From: a virus
Reading direction: 5' to 3' (one strand)
IMG/VR virus record: IMGVR_UViG_3300007776_000030
Coordinates: 1 to 35,020 of that record
DNA: 35,020 nucleotides
Shown here: piece by piece, positions 20,657 through 29,855 of the stretch
Layout: the number at the start of each line of letters is the position of its first letter
How positions within the stretch are numbered: position 1 is the stretch's first letter
Notes under the pieces: generated by a model
What the model saw: the letters and a program-made list of their open reading frames with translations, nothing else
Database searches by the model: none
What the model was told of the DNA's origin: nothing
Made by a program: the position numbers and the translations under genes

Positions 20657-22822
20657 CTATGCTCCAGCTCCACCAGAACCTGCAGCTCCTTGGCTTGCTC
20701 CAGTTTGATCTGCATTCAAGAACATATAAAATACTTTACATTCTTTTCCGTCAAATTCACCAGCAGTTACAACATCTAGTTTAATTGTAGTGCCAGAGAT
20801 ACTAGCAACATTAACAGATAGTGCTTCAGAGTCATTATCGCCACCATAAACGATAACTTCGCCCATTACTACACCATCAGGCATAGGAGCATAAGTAACT
20901 GAAATCTCATCACCAGAAATAGTATTAGTACCAGTTAGTACTTCTAATTTACATCTTGGAATCCATTTATCTGCATAAGCTTGAGCATCTAATTGAGCTT
21001 TCTTGATTGAACCGACTGTTTGATCGTCACCTTCTATAATATCCACTCTGCCAACAATTGCTGTTTCTTCAGTAGTTGCTCTTAATTCTTCAGCATCTAC
21101 ATCAGCAATTCTGTCAGAAATTTCTTGAATAACTTTAGCATCAATAATACCTTCAGAAGTCATAGATCTAGTTTTTTCAACCAGCACAGCTTCCTTGATT
21201 GAGCCAACTGTTTGATCGTCGCCTTCAATTATAGTAATTCTAGTATTATGCCCATCTTCTACAGATAATGCTCTTGTAGTCTCTACTTTAACTTTAGAAT
21301 CAACTGAACCAGCAGTCTGATTGTCAGCATTTAATGTAGCAATAGCTCCAGTATTTGCTGTTTCGACAGTTGTAGCCCTATTGATTTCATTAGTTAATGC
21401 TGTGTTTATTGCAGAATCATTTGAAGTAATAGTACTGTTTAATGTAGCAACTTCAGTAGTAACTCTATTATCTACAACTAAATCGGCAGCAATATAAGCA
21501 GCAGTCATAGCAGTATCAGCAGATTTATAGTCAGCATCTAGCTGAGAGATAGCATTAGCATTTACAACTTCAGCCGCTCCAGCTCTAGTAGCTTCAGTAG
21601 TAAGCAAACCTTCAACTCTAGTGATTTCAGTTCCTCTAGTAGTAGCTTCAGTAATAATTGCAGAATTATTAGCAGACTCAGCAGCCAATGCTCTGTTTTT
21701 CTCAGCAGTAACTAAACCAGTTAACTCAGCGAAATCAGCGATTTTAAGGAATGATTTATTACTGAAAGTTGACGGAACATAATCTCCACCTTGATCTGGT
21801 AATACAACATATACATCTTTTTCAGCAGATACATAGTAAGCTTGTCCAGCAACCAAATCAGCTTCAACTAAATTATCAATTCCAGCTAAATCAGCTACAG
21901 AACCTTTCCAAGAAACACCACCAACTAATGTACCTTCAACAGCTGCCATTCTATCAGATAATGTAGTATCATCAGATAATCTAGTAGCAGCTTCAGCAGC
22001 CAATGCATCAGTAATAGTTGTATTGTTTGTAGCAACAACTCCTGACAATGTAGAAATATCAGTATCTACTCTAGTAATTTCATTACTTCTTGTGGTTACT
22101 TCATTAGTGATAGCAGTAGTATTTGCAGCCTCAATACCTTCAGCTCTAGTTTTTTCAGCAAGCACGGCAGCATCAGCATAGGCTTCAACAGCAGTATCAG
22201 CAGCGATTCTGTCTAATTTTTCTTGGTCGCCTTTAGCTTCAATTCTTGCTTCTTCAGCAACAGATCTAGTTTTCTCACCTAGTACTGCATAAGCAACTGA
22301 ACCAGATACAGTATCAGCACTTTCTAATGTGTCTAATCTGCCTTTGTGACCAGCCTCAATACCTTCAGCTCTAGTTTTTTCAGCAGCAATATCAGTATTG
22401 ATTTTTGAAGTCAAGTTAGCAACATCATTTTGTCTGCTAGTAGTCTCTGTTGCGATGTCGTTAGCATTAACTAACTCGGTAGCTTTTGCTCTAGTTTCTT
22501 CAACTAAAATAGCAGCATCTCTGTCTGTAACTTCATCAGTTATAGCTTGAACTCTGTTGGCTATTTCAGCATTTAAATTAGTTTCTATCTTCCCTAATGT
22601 ATCATTAGCGGCAGTAACATCACCTTTCAAATCTGTAATAGCTTGTGAAGAATCTCCAGTCGTATTAGCAAGATCTGTCGCTAATTTTTTACCCATTTCT
22701 GCAGATAAAGGCATACCTGTTCCACCAGTAGTAACATCATTTACAATATCAGTAAACTGAACTTTATCTTTAAGCGTTGGTATCGCTCTATTTCCATAAT
22801 TTCTTATTTTATTAATTCCCAT
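20657..22822 (-). CDS. Long coiled-coil tail fibre
   Basis: 721 aa. The N-terminus (MGINKIRNYGNRAIPTLKDK, VQFTDIVNDVTTGGTGMPLS) looks like a fibre attachment head. Residues about 55-270 and 360-620 are heptad-like coiled coil with recurring units such as AEKTRAEGIEAAN, EVTTRSNEITRVDTDI and a repeated IIEGDDQTVGSIK. A globular insert near 285-355 (VGGVSWKGSVADLAGIDNLV; AGQAYYVSAEKDVYVVLPDQ) interrupts the shaft. The C-terminal 100 residues are beta-rich (LEVLTGTNTISGDEISVTYA) and end in a Gly/Ala tail (GASQGAAGSGGAGA). Typical trimeric fibre architecture. It lacks the FGE/lectin domain, so it may be a shaft or structural fibre carrying other tips. Confidence 0.82.
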   Translation of the reverse strand: MGINKIRNYGNRAIPTLKDKVQFTDIVNDVTTGGTGMPLSAEMGKKLATDLANTTGDSSQAITDLKGDVTAANDTLGKIETNLNAEIANRVQAITDEVTDRDAAILVEETRAKATELVNANDIATETTSRQNDVANLTSKINTDIAAEKTRAEGIEAGHKGRLDTLESADTVSGSVAYAVLGEKTRSVAEEARIEAKGDQEKLDRIAADTAVEAYADAAVLAEKTRAEGIEAANTTAITNEVTTRSNEITRVDTDISTLSGVVATNNTTITDALAAEAATRLSDDTTLSDRMAAVEGTLVGGVSWKGSVADLAGIDNLVEADLVAGQAYYVSAEKDVYVVLPDQGGDYVPSTFSNKSFLKIADFAELTGLVTAEKNRALAAESANNSAIITEATTRGTEITRVEGLLTTEATRAGAAEVVNANAISQLDADYKSADTAMTAAYIAADLVVDNRVTTEVATLNSTITSNDSAINTALTNEINRATTVETANTGAIATLNADNQTAGSVDSKVKVETTRALSVEDGHNTRITIIEGDDQTVGSIKEAVLVEKTRSMTSEGIIDAKVIQEISDRIADVDAEELRATTEETAIVGRVDIIEGDDQTVGSIKKAQLDAQAYADKWIPRCKLEVLTGTNTISGDEISVTYAPMPDGVVMGEVIVYGGDNDSEALSVNVASISGTTIKLDVVTAGEFDGKECKVFYMFLNADQTGASQGAAGSGGAGA

Positions 22823-22862
22823 AATTAATCCTTGTTTGTTTTATTGAGCTGAGCATATCAAG

Positions 22863-22891
22863 GGGCAATAGTCGCTCTACCTCTATTGCCC
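22863..22891. terminator. Hairpin between the 73-aa gene and the long fibre gene
   Basis: GGGCAATAG (22863-22871) pairs exactly with CTATTGCCC (22883-22891), 11-nt loop. It lies 10 bases beyond the stop of the upstream gene on the minus strand. There is no T tract, so it is either a weak terminator or a processing/stability hairpin. Confidence 0.5.
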
Positions 22892-22900
22892 GGAAGCTAG

Positions 22901-23122
22901 TTACAATACTGTTTTAATTGAAGATAATTTGTTTTTTATTTCAAGTATCTCTAATTCCAGTTCGTTTATCTTGCTTATTACATTTACAGGAGTTGGACTT
23001 ACTCCCAAATGAGATGCTCTATCATCTTTTAAGATAGCAAACGAATCCCTAGTTGAGACAAATTGTTCAGGAATTATTTTTTCTACCATATTTCTTTTTT
23101 TTATTTTTCTTCTTTCATTCAT
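22901..23122 (-). CDS. Hypothetical small tail protein
   Basis: 73 aa. ATG 23122 overlaps the upstream stop (TAATG) and has AGGAG 6 nt before it, better than the internal Met at residue 12. Very basic start (MNERRKIKKRNMVEKIIPEQ), then a C-terminal coiled-coil segment (VISKINELELEILEIKNKLS). Unknown function; part of the run of small tail genes. Confidence 0.65.
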   Translation of the reverse strand: MNERRKIKKRNMVEKIIPEQFVSTRDSFAILKDDRASHLGVSPTPVNVISKINELELEILEIKNKLSSIKTVL

Positions 23123-23415
23123 TACTCTGCTCCTATTATATATTTTATTTCACACTGTCTTCCAGTGAGAACCTCGTCTGGCAAAAATTCTACCCTTGTT
23201 AAGACCATATTGAACTTACCGTCAAGCGACAAATCTTCTCCATTAACTCCATATATCACCAATGATATAATTTCACCTTTTGGAAGGTACGTTAATTTGA
23301 CAAAATTAACTACTCCGTCATTGTATACTGTCTTATTGTCAACTATCACCCTAGTAGTATCATTGGTTCTATGCGTACTATTGTTAATGCTTCTAGTTGA
23401 TGTTCTGTATATCAT
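23122..23415 (-). CDS. Hypothetical beta-rich tail protein
   Basis: 97 aa, MIYRTSTRSINNSTHRTNDT at the start. Alternating hydrophobic/polar segments (VVNFVKLTYLPKGEIISLVI; FNMVLTRVEFLPDEVLTGRQ; CEIKYIIGAE) suggest a small beta domain. The start overlaps the previous gene by 4 nt. The end resembles the C-terminal beta domain of the long fibre at 20657 (GEFDGKECKVFYMF), so both may carry a related small fibre-tip domain; this is inference. Confidence 0.65.
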   Translation of the reverse strand: MIYRTSTRSINNSTHRTNDTTRVIVDNKTVYNDGVVNFVKLTYLPKGEIISLVIYGVNGEDLSLDGKFNMVLTRVEFLPDEVLTGRQCEIKYIIGAE

Positions 23416-23690
23416 TGTTGCACCTGGCTTTCGTCAGCAGCTATAGTAAAATCAACACCGTCAATAATAAATTTATCTCCATTTGACAGAAATATTTTTG
23501 TGTTCAAAAATACAGTCTCTTTTGGCTCCAGTGTCATTTCCATTAACTGACTTCTCTCAATGCCCTGATAATCTTGTATATATGCAGTTGCTACTGCTTG
23601 TTCTGTTGATTTATTGAACATACTGATACCTACTATGGCTATTGCTGTTGTCTCTGATGTTGATATATCGCCTGTGAAAGTTTTAATCAT
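23412..23690 (-). CDS. Hypothetical small tail-module protein
   Basis: 92 aa, MIKTFTGDISTSETTAIAIV start. Beta-rich and compact (AYIQDYQGIERSQLMEMTLE; FLSNGDKFIIDGVDFTIAAD). Overlaps the next gene by 4 nt. The pattern (short Ig-like domain with PKETVFLNTKIFLSNGDKF) recalls small tail adaptor or decoration proteins; no family is named. Confidence 0.65.
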   Translation of the reverse strand: MIKTFTGDISTSETTAIAIVGISMFNKSTEQAVATAYIQDYQGIERSQLMEMTLEPKETVFLNTKIFLSNGDKFIIDGVDFTIAADESQVQQ

Positions 23691-23696
23691 ATCACT

Positions 23697-23975
23697 TTAC
23701 CCCATTATTATTGTTTTTGCTAAAGCTATAGAAGATGCTTCTTCTCTAGTTGTATAATTTTTTTCTATGTTTGTAATTCTTCCATTTGCCTCAGAAGCCA
23801 AATCTACAATGTCATTTGTTGACCTAACGACAATTAGTGTATCAGTTAAACCATCATCTATGCTACCGGATAAAGCATCATCGGTTTCAGGCAGAATTGC
23901 ATCCTTGCCTGCCATTATTGCTGCTCTTATTTTTAATGTCTCTTCTCTGCTCATTGTAACGGTTTGATTTGCCAT
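23697..23975 (-). CDS. Hypothetical small tail-module protein
   Basis: 92 aa, MANQTVTMSREETLKIRAAI start, 3 nt from the preceding gene. A helical start and a middle with DDALSGSIDDGLTDTLIVVR end in TREEASSIALAKTIIMG. Unknown; consistent with a short structural or chaperone protein. Confidence 0.62.
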   Translation of the reverse strand: MANQTVTMSREETLKIRAAIMAGKDAILPETDDALSGSIDDGLTDTLIVVRSTNDIVDLASEANGRITNIEKNYTTREEASSIALAKTIIMG

Positions 23976-23978
23976 ATA

Positions 23979-24338
23979 TTATCCCTGTGCATTTGTAACT
24001 GTATCATGAACCAACACTACGCCTTCAGCTATTGTTGATATTCTACCAGTTGATATTTCAATCATTTTGCAATCCCATATTCCTTTATTAAATATTAATG
24101 AATTTGTGATGTCCGGAGGAATTGATAGAACCAATATACCACTGTCAGCTAATAGTTCAATATCTATGTACGGAGTAATGTCTAATAATATCCTAATATC
24201 ACCTTTGGCATTAACAATGTTAGAAGCAACAGCATATCCTGACAGATTTAAAGCTGTCCCGTCATTGTCCATCATATATAATGTGTGCTCATAAGTATCA
24301 CCTCTTCTTATGTCTAATGGTTCATTCATCAATATCAT
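23979..24338 (-). CDS. Ig-like fibre/baseplate protein (BppU N-domain style)
   Basis: 119 aa. Residues about 8-60 (LDIRRGDTYEHTLYMMDNDG, TALNLSGYAVASNIVNAKGD) follow the RGDT...LxGY pattern of the BppU-type N-terminal domain that fixes fibres to phage tails. The rest is beta-rich (GILVLSIPPDITNSLIFNKG, IWDCKMIEISTGRISTIAEG). I use the upstream ATG at 24338, since AGAGG lies 7 nt before it; an internal Met at residue 4 is possible. Probably a stand-alone adaptor domain. Confidence 0.65.
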   Translation of the reverse strand: MILMNEPLDIRRGDTYEHTLYMMDNDGTALNLSGYAVASNIVNAKGDIRILLDITPYIDIELLADSGILVLSIPPDITNSLIFNKGIWDCKMIEISTGRISTIAEGVVLVHDTVTNAQG

Positions 24339-24358
24339 ATAATCGCCTCTTCTATGTA

Positions 24359-24571
24359 TCAGCTATTAGCAGCATTGAATTCTGTCTCAAAATCTGAGTA
24401 GCTTCCTATCGGGTTCGCAGCTTCTGCGACCAGAGGTATTCCTCCAGCAGTAGCTCCATCGTGAACTACCACTACATTTTTAGTTGTATCTATTGTTATC
24501 TCGCCCACTACTCCTGTAAAGTTAGTATGTTCGTCCGTAGTTCCTCTTCTGAACTGAATTTGTTTTGCCAT
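24359..24571 (-). CDS. Stand-alone Mtd N-terminal-like fibre domain
   Basis: 70 aa. MAKQIQFRRGTTDEHTNFTG, VVGEITIDTTKNVVVVHDGA and TAGGIPLVAEA match the small N-terminal beta-prism domain of Bordetella phage major tropism determinant and many tail fibres (RRGTxxEH...GExxxDTxKxxVVVHDG). Here it ends after 70 residues (SYSDFETEFNAANS) instead of continuing into a fibre. AAAGGAT precedes the ATG. In this phage the domain is thus encoded separately from the DGR adhesin and may serve as an adaptor. Confidence 0.8.
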   Translation of the reverse strand: MAKQIQFRRGTTDEHTNFTGVVGEITIDTTKNVVVVHDGATAGGIPLVAEAANPIGSYSDFETEFNAANS

Positions 24572-24753
24572 ATTTTATATCCTTTCTTTGTGTTTAAACA
24601 TCAACAGATAACTTACCTGAATCCGTTTTGTTGCTTAGAACCTATTTTGTTCTATTTTTTTAACCCATAATCACGAAGGGTTAACTCAGCGCCTGTATTG
24701 TCCAAAATTAACCGGATTTTAAGTTTACAGACTTTTTAGGTCTACTGTATTTC
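24572..24753. other. Short non-coding gap with a terminator-like hairpin
   Basis: No gene seen. TTAACCC (24659-24665) pairs with GGGTTAA (from 24677) around an 11-nt loop, and a shorter imperfect hairpin lies nearer the fibre stop. These could end the upstream transcript or process it. Confidence 0.35.
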
Positions 24754-25992
24754 TTAGATAGTTCCACAGTCAATAGTACCTGAACTGACAGCAAAGTCCG
24801 TTCTCTCCTCTTCTATTACATATTTTTCTATAGCAAATGCTGAAGCATTAACTATTAACATGCCAAAGTCCTCAGCGGTAGTATTATCATTGCTAACGTA
24901 TTCTCCATTATGATAACTCGTACTTTTCATATTGTAAATAATCTCTACTTCGCTCTTGAGCGCCTTGGCTTGGTCTTTATAGTCTCTAGCCAAGTCCACG
25001 TTGGTGCTAGTTACAGTGCTATCTAGTTCGGTTTGTATCCTATTTACTGCCGTAGTTACCACATCCCGAGCAGTCGCATTAGCGTTAGCAGTAGAAGTTG
25101 CTTTACTAATACTTGCACTAGTCTCGCTATTCTGTGCATTCACTTCTGACTGGTGGGCGTTATTTTCACTTGTTAGAGCACTTGATGCACTTGCGTTAGC
25201 CTCTAGCGCCTTGGTTGTAGCTATTACGGCATTATCAGCAGCAGCATATATCTCCACTCTGTTATTGTATACCTCATTAATAGCGATAGTGTCAGCAGCG
25301 ACTACGGATACCTCGTTAGCTATACCTGCTACGGTAAGTATTGAACTTGTTATTCCGCTCACAGCAATAACATTAGATATGTTATTACCTACAGCATCGA
25401 CATTATCTATTGAGCTAGCTATTATGTCTACACTACCTACTGACTGATGTACTCTATCTAGGTTATCTATACTGTCGTAGACTCTATTTAGGTTGCCTAG
25501 ACTATCGTATATTCTATATATATTATCTATTGCGTTAGCCAGTCTATCTACATTTACTATGCTTTCTCCAACAGTATTTACATTATCTATATCAGCAGCT
25601 ACTATCTCTATTTCAGATATAACTTCATTTAAATCATTAGCTACTGTAGTAACCTCACTAACTGACTCTAGCAAATCATCAGCTACGACTATAACTTTTG
25701 ATAAGTTATCTCCAACCTCATTGAAGTTGTGGTTCTCAATTGAGTCTGCAATAGAGTCTATAGCATCATAATGAGAGCTAACTAGTGCTTCTTTCTCTAC
25801 GACAACACTATGGAGTTCTCTAACCTCTGCAGTATTACTACTTACTTCCGCAGCATTGTTGTCCATTGCTTCTTTCATATAGACAGTATGTCCATACATA
25901 CCATCTTCTGCAGTAAGGGTTTCAGAAGGAAGTCCTCCTCCTGGTCTACTACCGTGTATTCTTCTAACTATATCACCAAAATCCATTGCCAT
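24754..25992 (-). CDS. Repetitive coiled-coil/beta-helix tail fibre
   Basis: 412 aa, ATG 25992 with AAGGAT, overlapping the upstream stop by 1 nt. Start MAMDFGDIVRRIHGSRPGGG. Residues about 60-240 are an array of roughly 14-residue units of the VAxDIxNVNxVGxSIxNV type (DIDNVNTVGESIVNVDRL, ASSIDNVDAVGNNISNV), common in phage fibre shafts. Ala/Ser-rich coiled coil follows (ASASSALTSENNAHQSEVNA), then a short distinct C-terminus (EERTDFAVSSGTIDCGTI). It lies next to the connector genes, so it may be the tail-proximal fibre. Confidence 0.78.
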   Translation of the reverse strand: MAMDFGDIVRRIHGSRPGGGLPSETLTAEDGMYGHTVYMKEAMDNNAAEVSSNTAEVRELHSVVVEKEALVSSHYDAIDSIADSIENHNFNEVGDNLSKVIVVADDLLESVSEVTTVANDLNEVISEIEIVAADIDNVNTVGESIVNVDRLANAIDNIYRIYDSLGNLNRVYDSIDNLDRVHQSVGSVDIIASSIDNVDAVGNNISNVIAVSGITSSILTVAGIANEVSVVAADTIAINEVYNNRVEIYAAADNAVIATTKALEANASASSALTSENNAHQSEVNAQNSETSASISKATSTANANATARDVVTTAVNRIQTELDSTVTSTNVDLARDYKDQAKALKSEVEIIYNMKSTSYHNGEYVSNDNTTAEDFGMLIVNASAFAIEKYVIEEERTDFAVSSGTIDCGTI

Positions 25993-26381
25993 TATATATC
26001 CTTACATTCATCCCAAGTATGGGTACTTGGATCAGAGTTAATTTCTTCATTATTCTTGCATTCAACACTATTCACAAGCCAATCATCAATCAACTCTACC
26101 AAGTTTCCTGCTTTCGTTGTGTTTCTTGATGCTATTTTACCAGTAGATTGATATACTATAAAATCATCAAATAGCTGATATGCTTGTCTGCTCATAGTGG
26201 CAGTATTTCCAGTGGATAATGCATATCTAACTTCTCTGATGAAATCAGGATCAAATATGACCTTATGTCCATCCATTTTCGTAACCATTGTATATATACT
26301 ACTTCCTTGGACATATCCTCTAGCAAAGTCTTGACTTCCGCTCTTAATTGGTTCTGTTACAAATGTAGATGCTATCTTCAT
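25992..26381 (-). CDS. Hypothetical connector-region protein
   Basis: 129 aa, MKIASTFVTEPIKSGSQDFA start, 1-nt overlaps with both neighbours. It is soluble and mostly helical (DPDFIREVRYALSTGNTATM, SRQAYQLFDDFIVYQST), with a Cys- and Asp-rich end (NSVECKNNEEINSDPSTHTW). Its position between the adaptor-like gene and a fibre fits a tail-completion role, but no family is recognised. Confidence 0.65.
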   Translation of the reverse strand: MKIASTFVTEPIKSGSQDFARGYVQGSSIYTMVTKMDGHKVIFDPDFIREVRYALSTGNTATMSRQAYQLFDDFIVYQSTGKIASRNTTKAGNLVELIDDWLVNSVECKNNEEINSDPSTHTWDECKDI

Positions 26382-27001
26382 TATATGAATCCTTTTGCGG
26401 TTATGCTAGGGGCTATATAGGTGTCACAATTGGTTAATCCGCTAGTAGTTATTCTTTTACATGAAGCTTCAAATCTCTGGTAATGAGTATTATTTTCTGC
26501 TTCCACGTTGCCATTTACTGCTCCATGTGCTCTGTATCCAATATAGTGAAGTAGCGCCTCTAACATTGTCAGTGGAACTTCTACCTCATCATCTATATGA
26601 GAACATAGTTCTGGTTCAGCAACAAACGAAACACCTATTCTTTCACCATCAACTGGAACTGGTATTTGTACCGTATTATATGATGGTGTCATTACTGATA
26701 TTCCGCCATCATTTACAGTGTTAATTACTATTTCTTCACCTGACTGGTCGTAAGCTGATAGTATGTATAGTAGTCTTTTCCTACCCATATCTACTGAAGA
26801 ATCTTTACTATTCATCATATATCTAGTCTTACCAGACTTCATAGTTACAATTGCTTCGTGAGTAGTTATAGTAAATCTCTTATACAACTCTATTACAGCT
26901 AAGTTGATATAGTTAATAATGGTAGTATCAGAAAATGCTTCTTCTGATAGGTTACTCAGTTCACCAGACCTAGCTTGTGCAATAACTTGTCGTACATCCA
27001 T
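26381..27001 (-). CDS. Putative head-tail connector/adaptor protein
   Basis: 206 aa. MDVRQVIAQARSGELSNLSE, EEAFSDTTIINYINLAVIEL and YKRFTITTHEAIVTMKSGKT resemble the phage adaptor family that sits beneath the portal (DUF6682-like: N-terminal helices with SDxxIIxxINxAxxELY, then a beta part). Residues 130-165 (FVAEPELCSHIDDEVEVPLT, MLEALLHYIGYRAHG) are the usual helical close. It is directly downstream of the large terminase. Confidence 0.6.
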   Translation of the reverse strand: MDVRQVIAQARSGELSNLSEEAFSDTTIINYINLAVIELYKRFTITTHEAIVTMKSGKTRYMMNSKDSSVDMGRKRLLYILSAYDQSGEEIVINTVNDGGISVMTPSYNTVQIPVPVDGERIGVSFVAEPELCSHIDDEVEVPLTMLEALLHYIGYRAHGAVNGNVEAENNTHYQRFEASCKRITTSGLTNCDTYIAPSITAKGFI

Positions 27002-27062
27002 AGACTTACCCTCATGTTTTTATTTATCTCAGTATACAATATTCAGCCTTAATGTAGTCTTA

Positions 27063-28952
27063 TTAAAATATAGTGGAACCTCTAGTTGTGTCCGAATCAT
27101 CATCTATCGACCCCCATATTGGATCATTCGTACTAGCAAAATTATCTTCATCCTTATTGCTTCCGCCTACAGATGGATAGCTTACATTCATTGCTGTTAT
27201 CATACTTATCACATCTATCGCATCATCGTGCTTACTTGTAATGTCAGACCAAGTCACATATTTAAGCTCCTCCAGTAGTTCTTCCATATATGGAGTATCT
27301 TTTAATTCTTCTGCGAAGAATATTTTGTGGTTCTGGAATAATGAATGAGTTCTCATAAATTGACTATGTTTGTCTCCTCCAGCTCTTCTTCTGTTAATCC
27401 CTTCCTTGTCTGGTCTCTCTCCTATTTGACTGGCAAAAGTGAAGAATATATTTTTTTCAACCTGAAGTTTTCTAAGTGAGTGTATTGATTGTTGCTGCTG
27501 TCCATCTGTTTCAACTCCAACCGTTATATGAGCACCCTTTTTTCCCCATTGTTGAACCATCCCTATCGTCTTCTCGAATTGTTCATCTATAGTCATCTTC
27601 TTAACTACTAAATCCATAAGAAACCAATCCTCATTATTACCTACTGCCCATACTGCTATACAACTGAAGTCTCCATTCAATTCATTACTCGCTGTATAAT
27701 CCGTAGTAAAGTAAATATTGTAGTAGCCTATATTCTTCATCATTGCCTGTCTACTGAACCATTGTAGACTGTCTTCTTTGATTAATCGTTCTTCTTCATT
27801 TGCAATTCTCAAATAATGCTCCTGTGTTAATTTTCTCATTTTGTAACTGTCACCATTATTCTGAGCCTTTTTTGCATTAGTGTATTCTTTTTTACATTTT
27901 TTATATGTATGTCTATCTATCCACACACTTTCAAATTCATCTTCCTTTAGTCCAGCCACTGGCATTGTAGCAGCTCTAGGAAACACTACTGGTAACATTA
28001 GTCCTTCCTCTACCCTCTTATACACAGGGTCTACTTTATTATATGGAGTACCTATAATTACCATAAAATATCCACTACCACTTAAACCACCTCGTATATC
28101 TGCTTCGATTGTAGATTCAATTGAATCCATTATTATCTTACTCGATGCATCTACTTCGTTGGCGACCATATCGTCTCCAAATACAAATTGAGGCCTAGTT
28201 AATCCGTGCGAAGCCCCTCTTGAACTCGTACTAGCTCCAAGTCCATCTACCCTAAATGTTCTTTTCATTCTACCTGGTACCTGACTTGGTCTTAATCCTT
28301 GTTTTACGACATATTCGTCATATAATGCTCGTTCACGCTTACTTCTGGGGGGTCTAATAAATGTAGCCTCTTCTTGTGTTATATGAACTTCTTCAAATCT
28401 GCTTCGCAAGTACGGTGACTCATTATATAAACTATTTATCCTCCCCATCATTTTTTTCACACCATTTCTCATCGAATCACTAACATATAATCCATAATTT
28501 ATTTTACCAAAGTGTTCCAATTCGCCTCTATCTGCCATAAACAATATCAAATATGTCATAATTAAACTTTTTCCAAACTCCCTTGAGCACAGAACTACAG
28601 TCTCTCCTACCAATCCATCAAAATCAATTCCTCTAGCCATAAAGAATGGAACTACATTTGGACTTTGAAATATACAATCAACAAGGAAATAATGTGGCTT
28701 TGGATTACTATTCTCTGGCTCTTCTCCTAGAACCAACCTTATGAACATAATAAACTCTATTGCATTGATACTAGGCACATACCAGTCTAGTGTTAAATCC
28801 ACATAGTCTAATAGCTTATCTACAGTTACTACTCCATCTTTGAATGCTTCAAATACTATACCATCTTCACTTACAGGATATTTTCTATGGACATCAGCAC
28901 CGTCTGGATATATCGCTCTAACATCTGCTGGTAATTTACTAGCTTCTATCAT
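27063..28952 (-). CDS. Terminase large subunit
   Basis: 629 aa. The ATPase-nuclease motor that packages DNA through the portal. The ATPase centre has a variant Walker A, SREFGKS (123-129), and Walker B FVFGDD (256-261), with a C-motif-like VIIGTPYNK (298-306). The nuclease domain has an acidic triad: D418 (YFTTDYTAS), E481 (VGVETDG) and D576-D577 (SKHDDAIDVISM). This is the arrangement of N4-like large terminases. It follows the putative small terminase with a 1-nt overlap. Confidence 0.92.
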   Translation of the reverse strand: MIEASKLPADVRAIYPDGADVHRKYPVSEDGIVFEAFKDGVVTVDKLLDYVDLTLDWYVPSINAIEFIMFIRLVLGEEPENSNPKPHYFLVDCIFQSPNVVPFFMARGIDFDGLVGETVVLCSREFGKSLIMTYLILFMADRGELEHFGKINYGLYVSDSMRNGVKKMMGRINSLYNESPYLRSRFEEVHITQEEATFIRPPRSKRERALYDEYVVKQGLRPSQVPGRMKRTFRVDGLGASTSSRGASHGLTRPQFVFGDDMVANEVDASSKIIMDSIESTIEADIRGGLSGSGYFMVIIGTPYNKVDPVYKRVEEGLMLPVVFPRAATMPVAGLKEDEFESVWIDRHTYKKCKKEYTNAKKAQNNGDSYKMRKLTQEHYLRIANEEERLIKEDSLQWFSRQAMMKNIGYYNIYFTTDYTASNELNGDFSCIAVWAVGNNEDWFLMDLVVKKMTIDEQFEKTIGMVQQWGKKGAHITVGVETDGQQQQSIHSLRKLQVEKNIFFTFASQIGERPDKEGINRRRAGGDKHSQFMRTHSLFQNHKIFFAEELKDTPYMEELLEELKYVTWSDITSKHDDAIDVISMITAMNVSYPSVGGSNKDEDNFASTNDPIWGSIDDDSDTTRGSTIF

Positions 28953-29821
28953 TACTCGTATTCCCCCTCTATAACATCATCATCACTAACCTCTGTAACT
29001 GTTAAATTTAATCTCTGTATGTCAGAAATATTTCCACCTCTAGATATTAATTCCTGTTGTTGTTTTGCAATCTGAGCTAATGTATTGAATGTACGATCAT
29101 CTTGTTCTCTAGCACTATCCGTTTTACCAATCTTCAACTCTATCTCTTGAGTTTCTTTGCTTACAGTTCTTTCGAGTATTTCTTTAGCGCACAAATATAT
29201 AACCATTGGACTAACTTTGCCTCCAGTAGGCGAGTTACCCATCATCATATTACTAAGTATACTCATTGCTTTATGCCCATGTGCGGAGTATTGCAAACCG
29301 AATGGCATAATCATTTGTTTATCTATTTCAACTACCAGTACAGTCTTATTGTACATACTGGCGAAGTTATCAATAGTTAACCCCCTCTCCATTCGCTCAT
29401 TAGCTTTCTTAGGGAACACTATGCTCCAAGCTTTACCAATACCCATAAATCGTTTTAAGTTACAGAACTTTACAGCATTAATTAAGTCATTTAATCCTAC
29501 GCCTTGCCTGTTCCCAATTAAGTGCATATAGCTCATTAAGTCTTCTTCTAATAAATTTTGAGGAAGGTCTGTTGAATCTTCCATCTCTCTAATCTTCTGT
29601 AGTATTTCTTCTGTTACTTGAGTAGCAACTCCCTTAGGTAGGAATTTCTTTAGTTTTTCTGCAGTGATACCTTGTGGCTCTGAGGGAACCAACCTGAAGT
29701 CGTCATCACTTTTCCTATCAATGTCTTTTATCGCTGCTTTAGCTAGCTTCTTAGCTTTGACATCTGCAATTGGTTCTTTACCTTTGCCATTGTCAGTGTC
29801 TCTTAATTTATCATCAATCAT
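28952..29821 (-). CDS. Putative terminase small subunit or packaging accessory protein
   Basis: 289 aa. It lies immediately upstream of the large terminase (shared base at 28952), where the DNA-recognition subunit normally sits. The N-terminal 60 residues are charged and look flexible (MIDDKLRDTDNGKGKEPIAD; KAAIKDIDRKSDDDFRLVPS). A helical core follows (KFLPKGVATQVTEEILQKIR; LMSYMHLIGNRQGVGLNDLI; NAVKFCNLKRFMGIGKAWSI), then Met-rich helices and an acidic tail (VTEVSDDDVIEGEYE). No clear helix-turn-helix is seen, so the call rests on position. Preceded by an extended -10 promoter candidate. Confidence 0.5.
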   Translation of the reverse strand: MIDDKLRDTDNGKGKEPIADVKAKKLAKAAIKDIDRKSDDDFRLVPSEPQGITAEKLKKFLPKGVATQVTEEILQKIREMEDSTDLPQNLLEEDLMSYMHLIGNRQGVGLNDLINAVKFCNLKRFMGIGKAWSIVFPKKANERMERGLTIDNFASMYNKTVLVVEIDKQMIMPFGLQYSAHGHKAMSILSNMMMGNSPTGGKVSPMVIYLCAKEILERTVSKETQEIELKIGKTDSAREQDDRTFNTLAQIAKQQQELISRGGNISDIQRLNLTVTEVSDDDVIEGEYE

Positions 29822-29855
29822 TACGATATTCCTTGCTTTATTATTTATTAAGCAA

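Noticed and set aside
28952-29821. Firm terminase small subunit assignment
   Set aside because: Position suits it, but I could see no helix-turn-helix or known small-terminase pattern, so it is kept only as putative.
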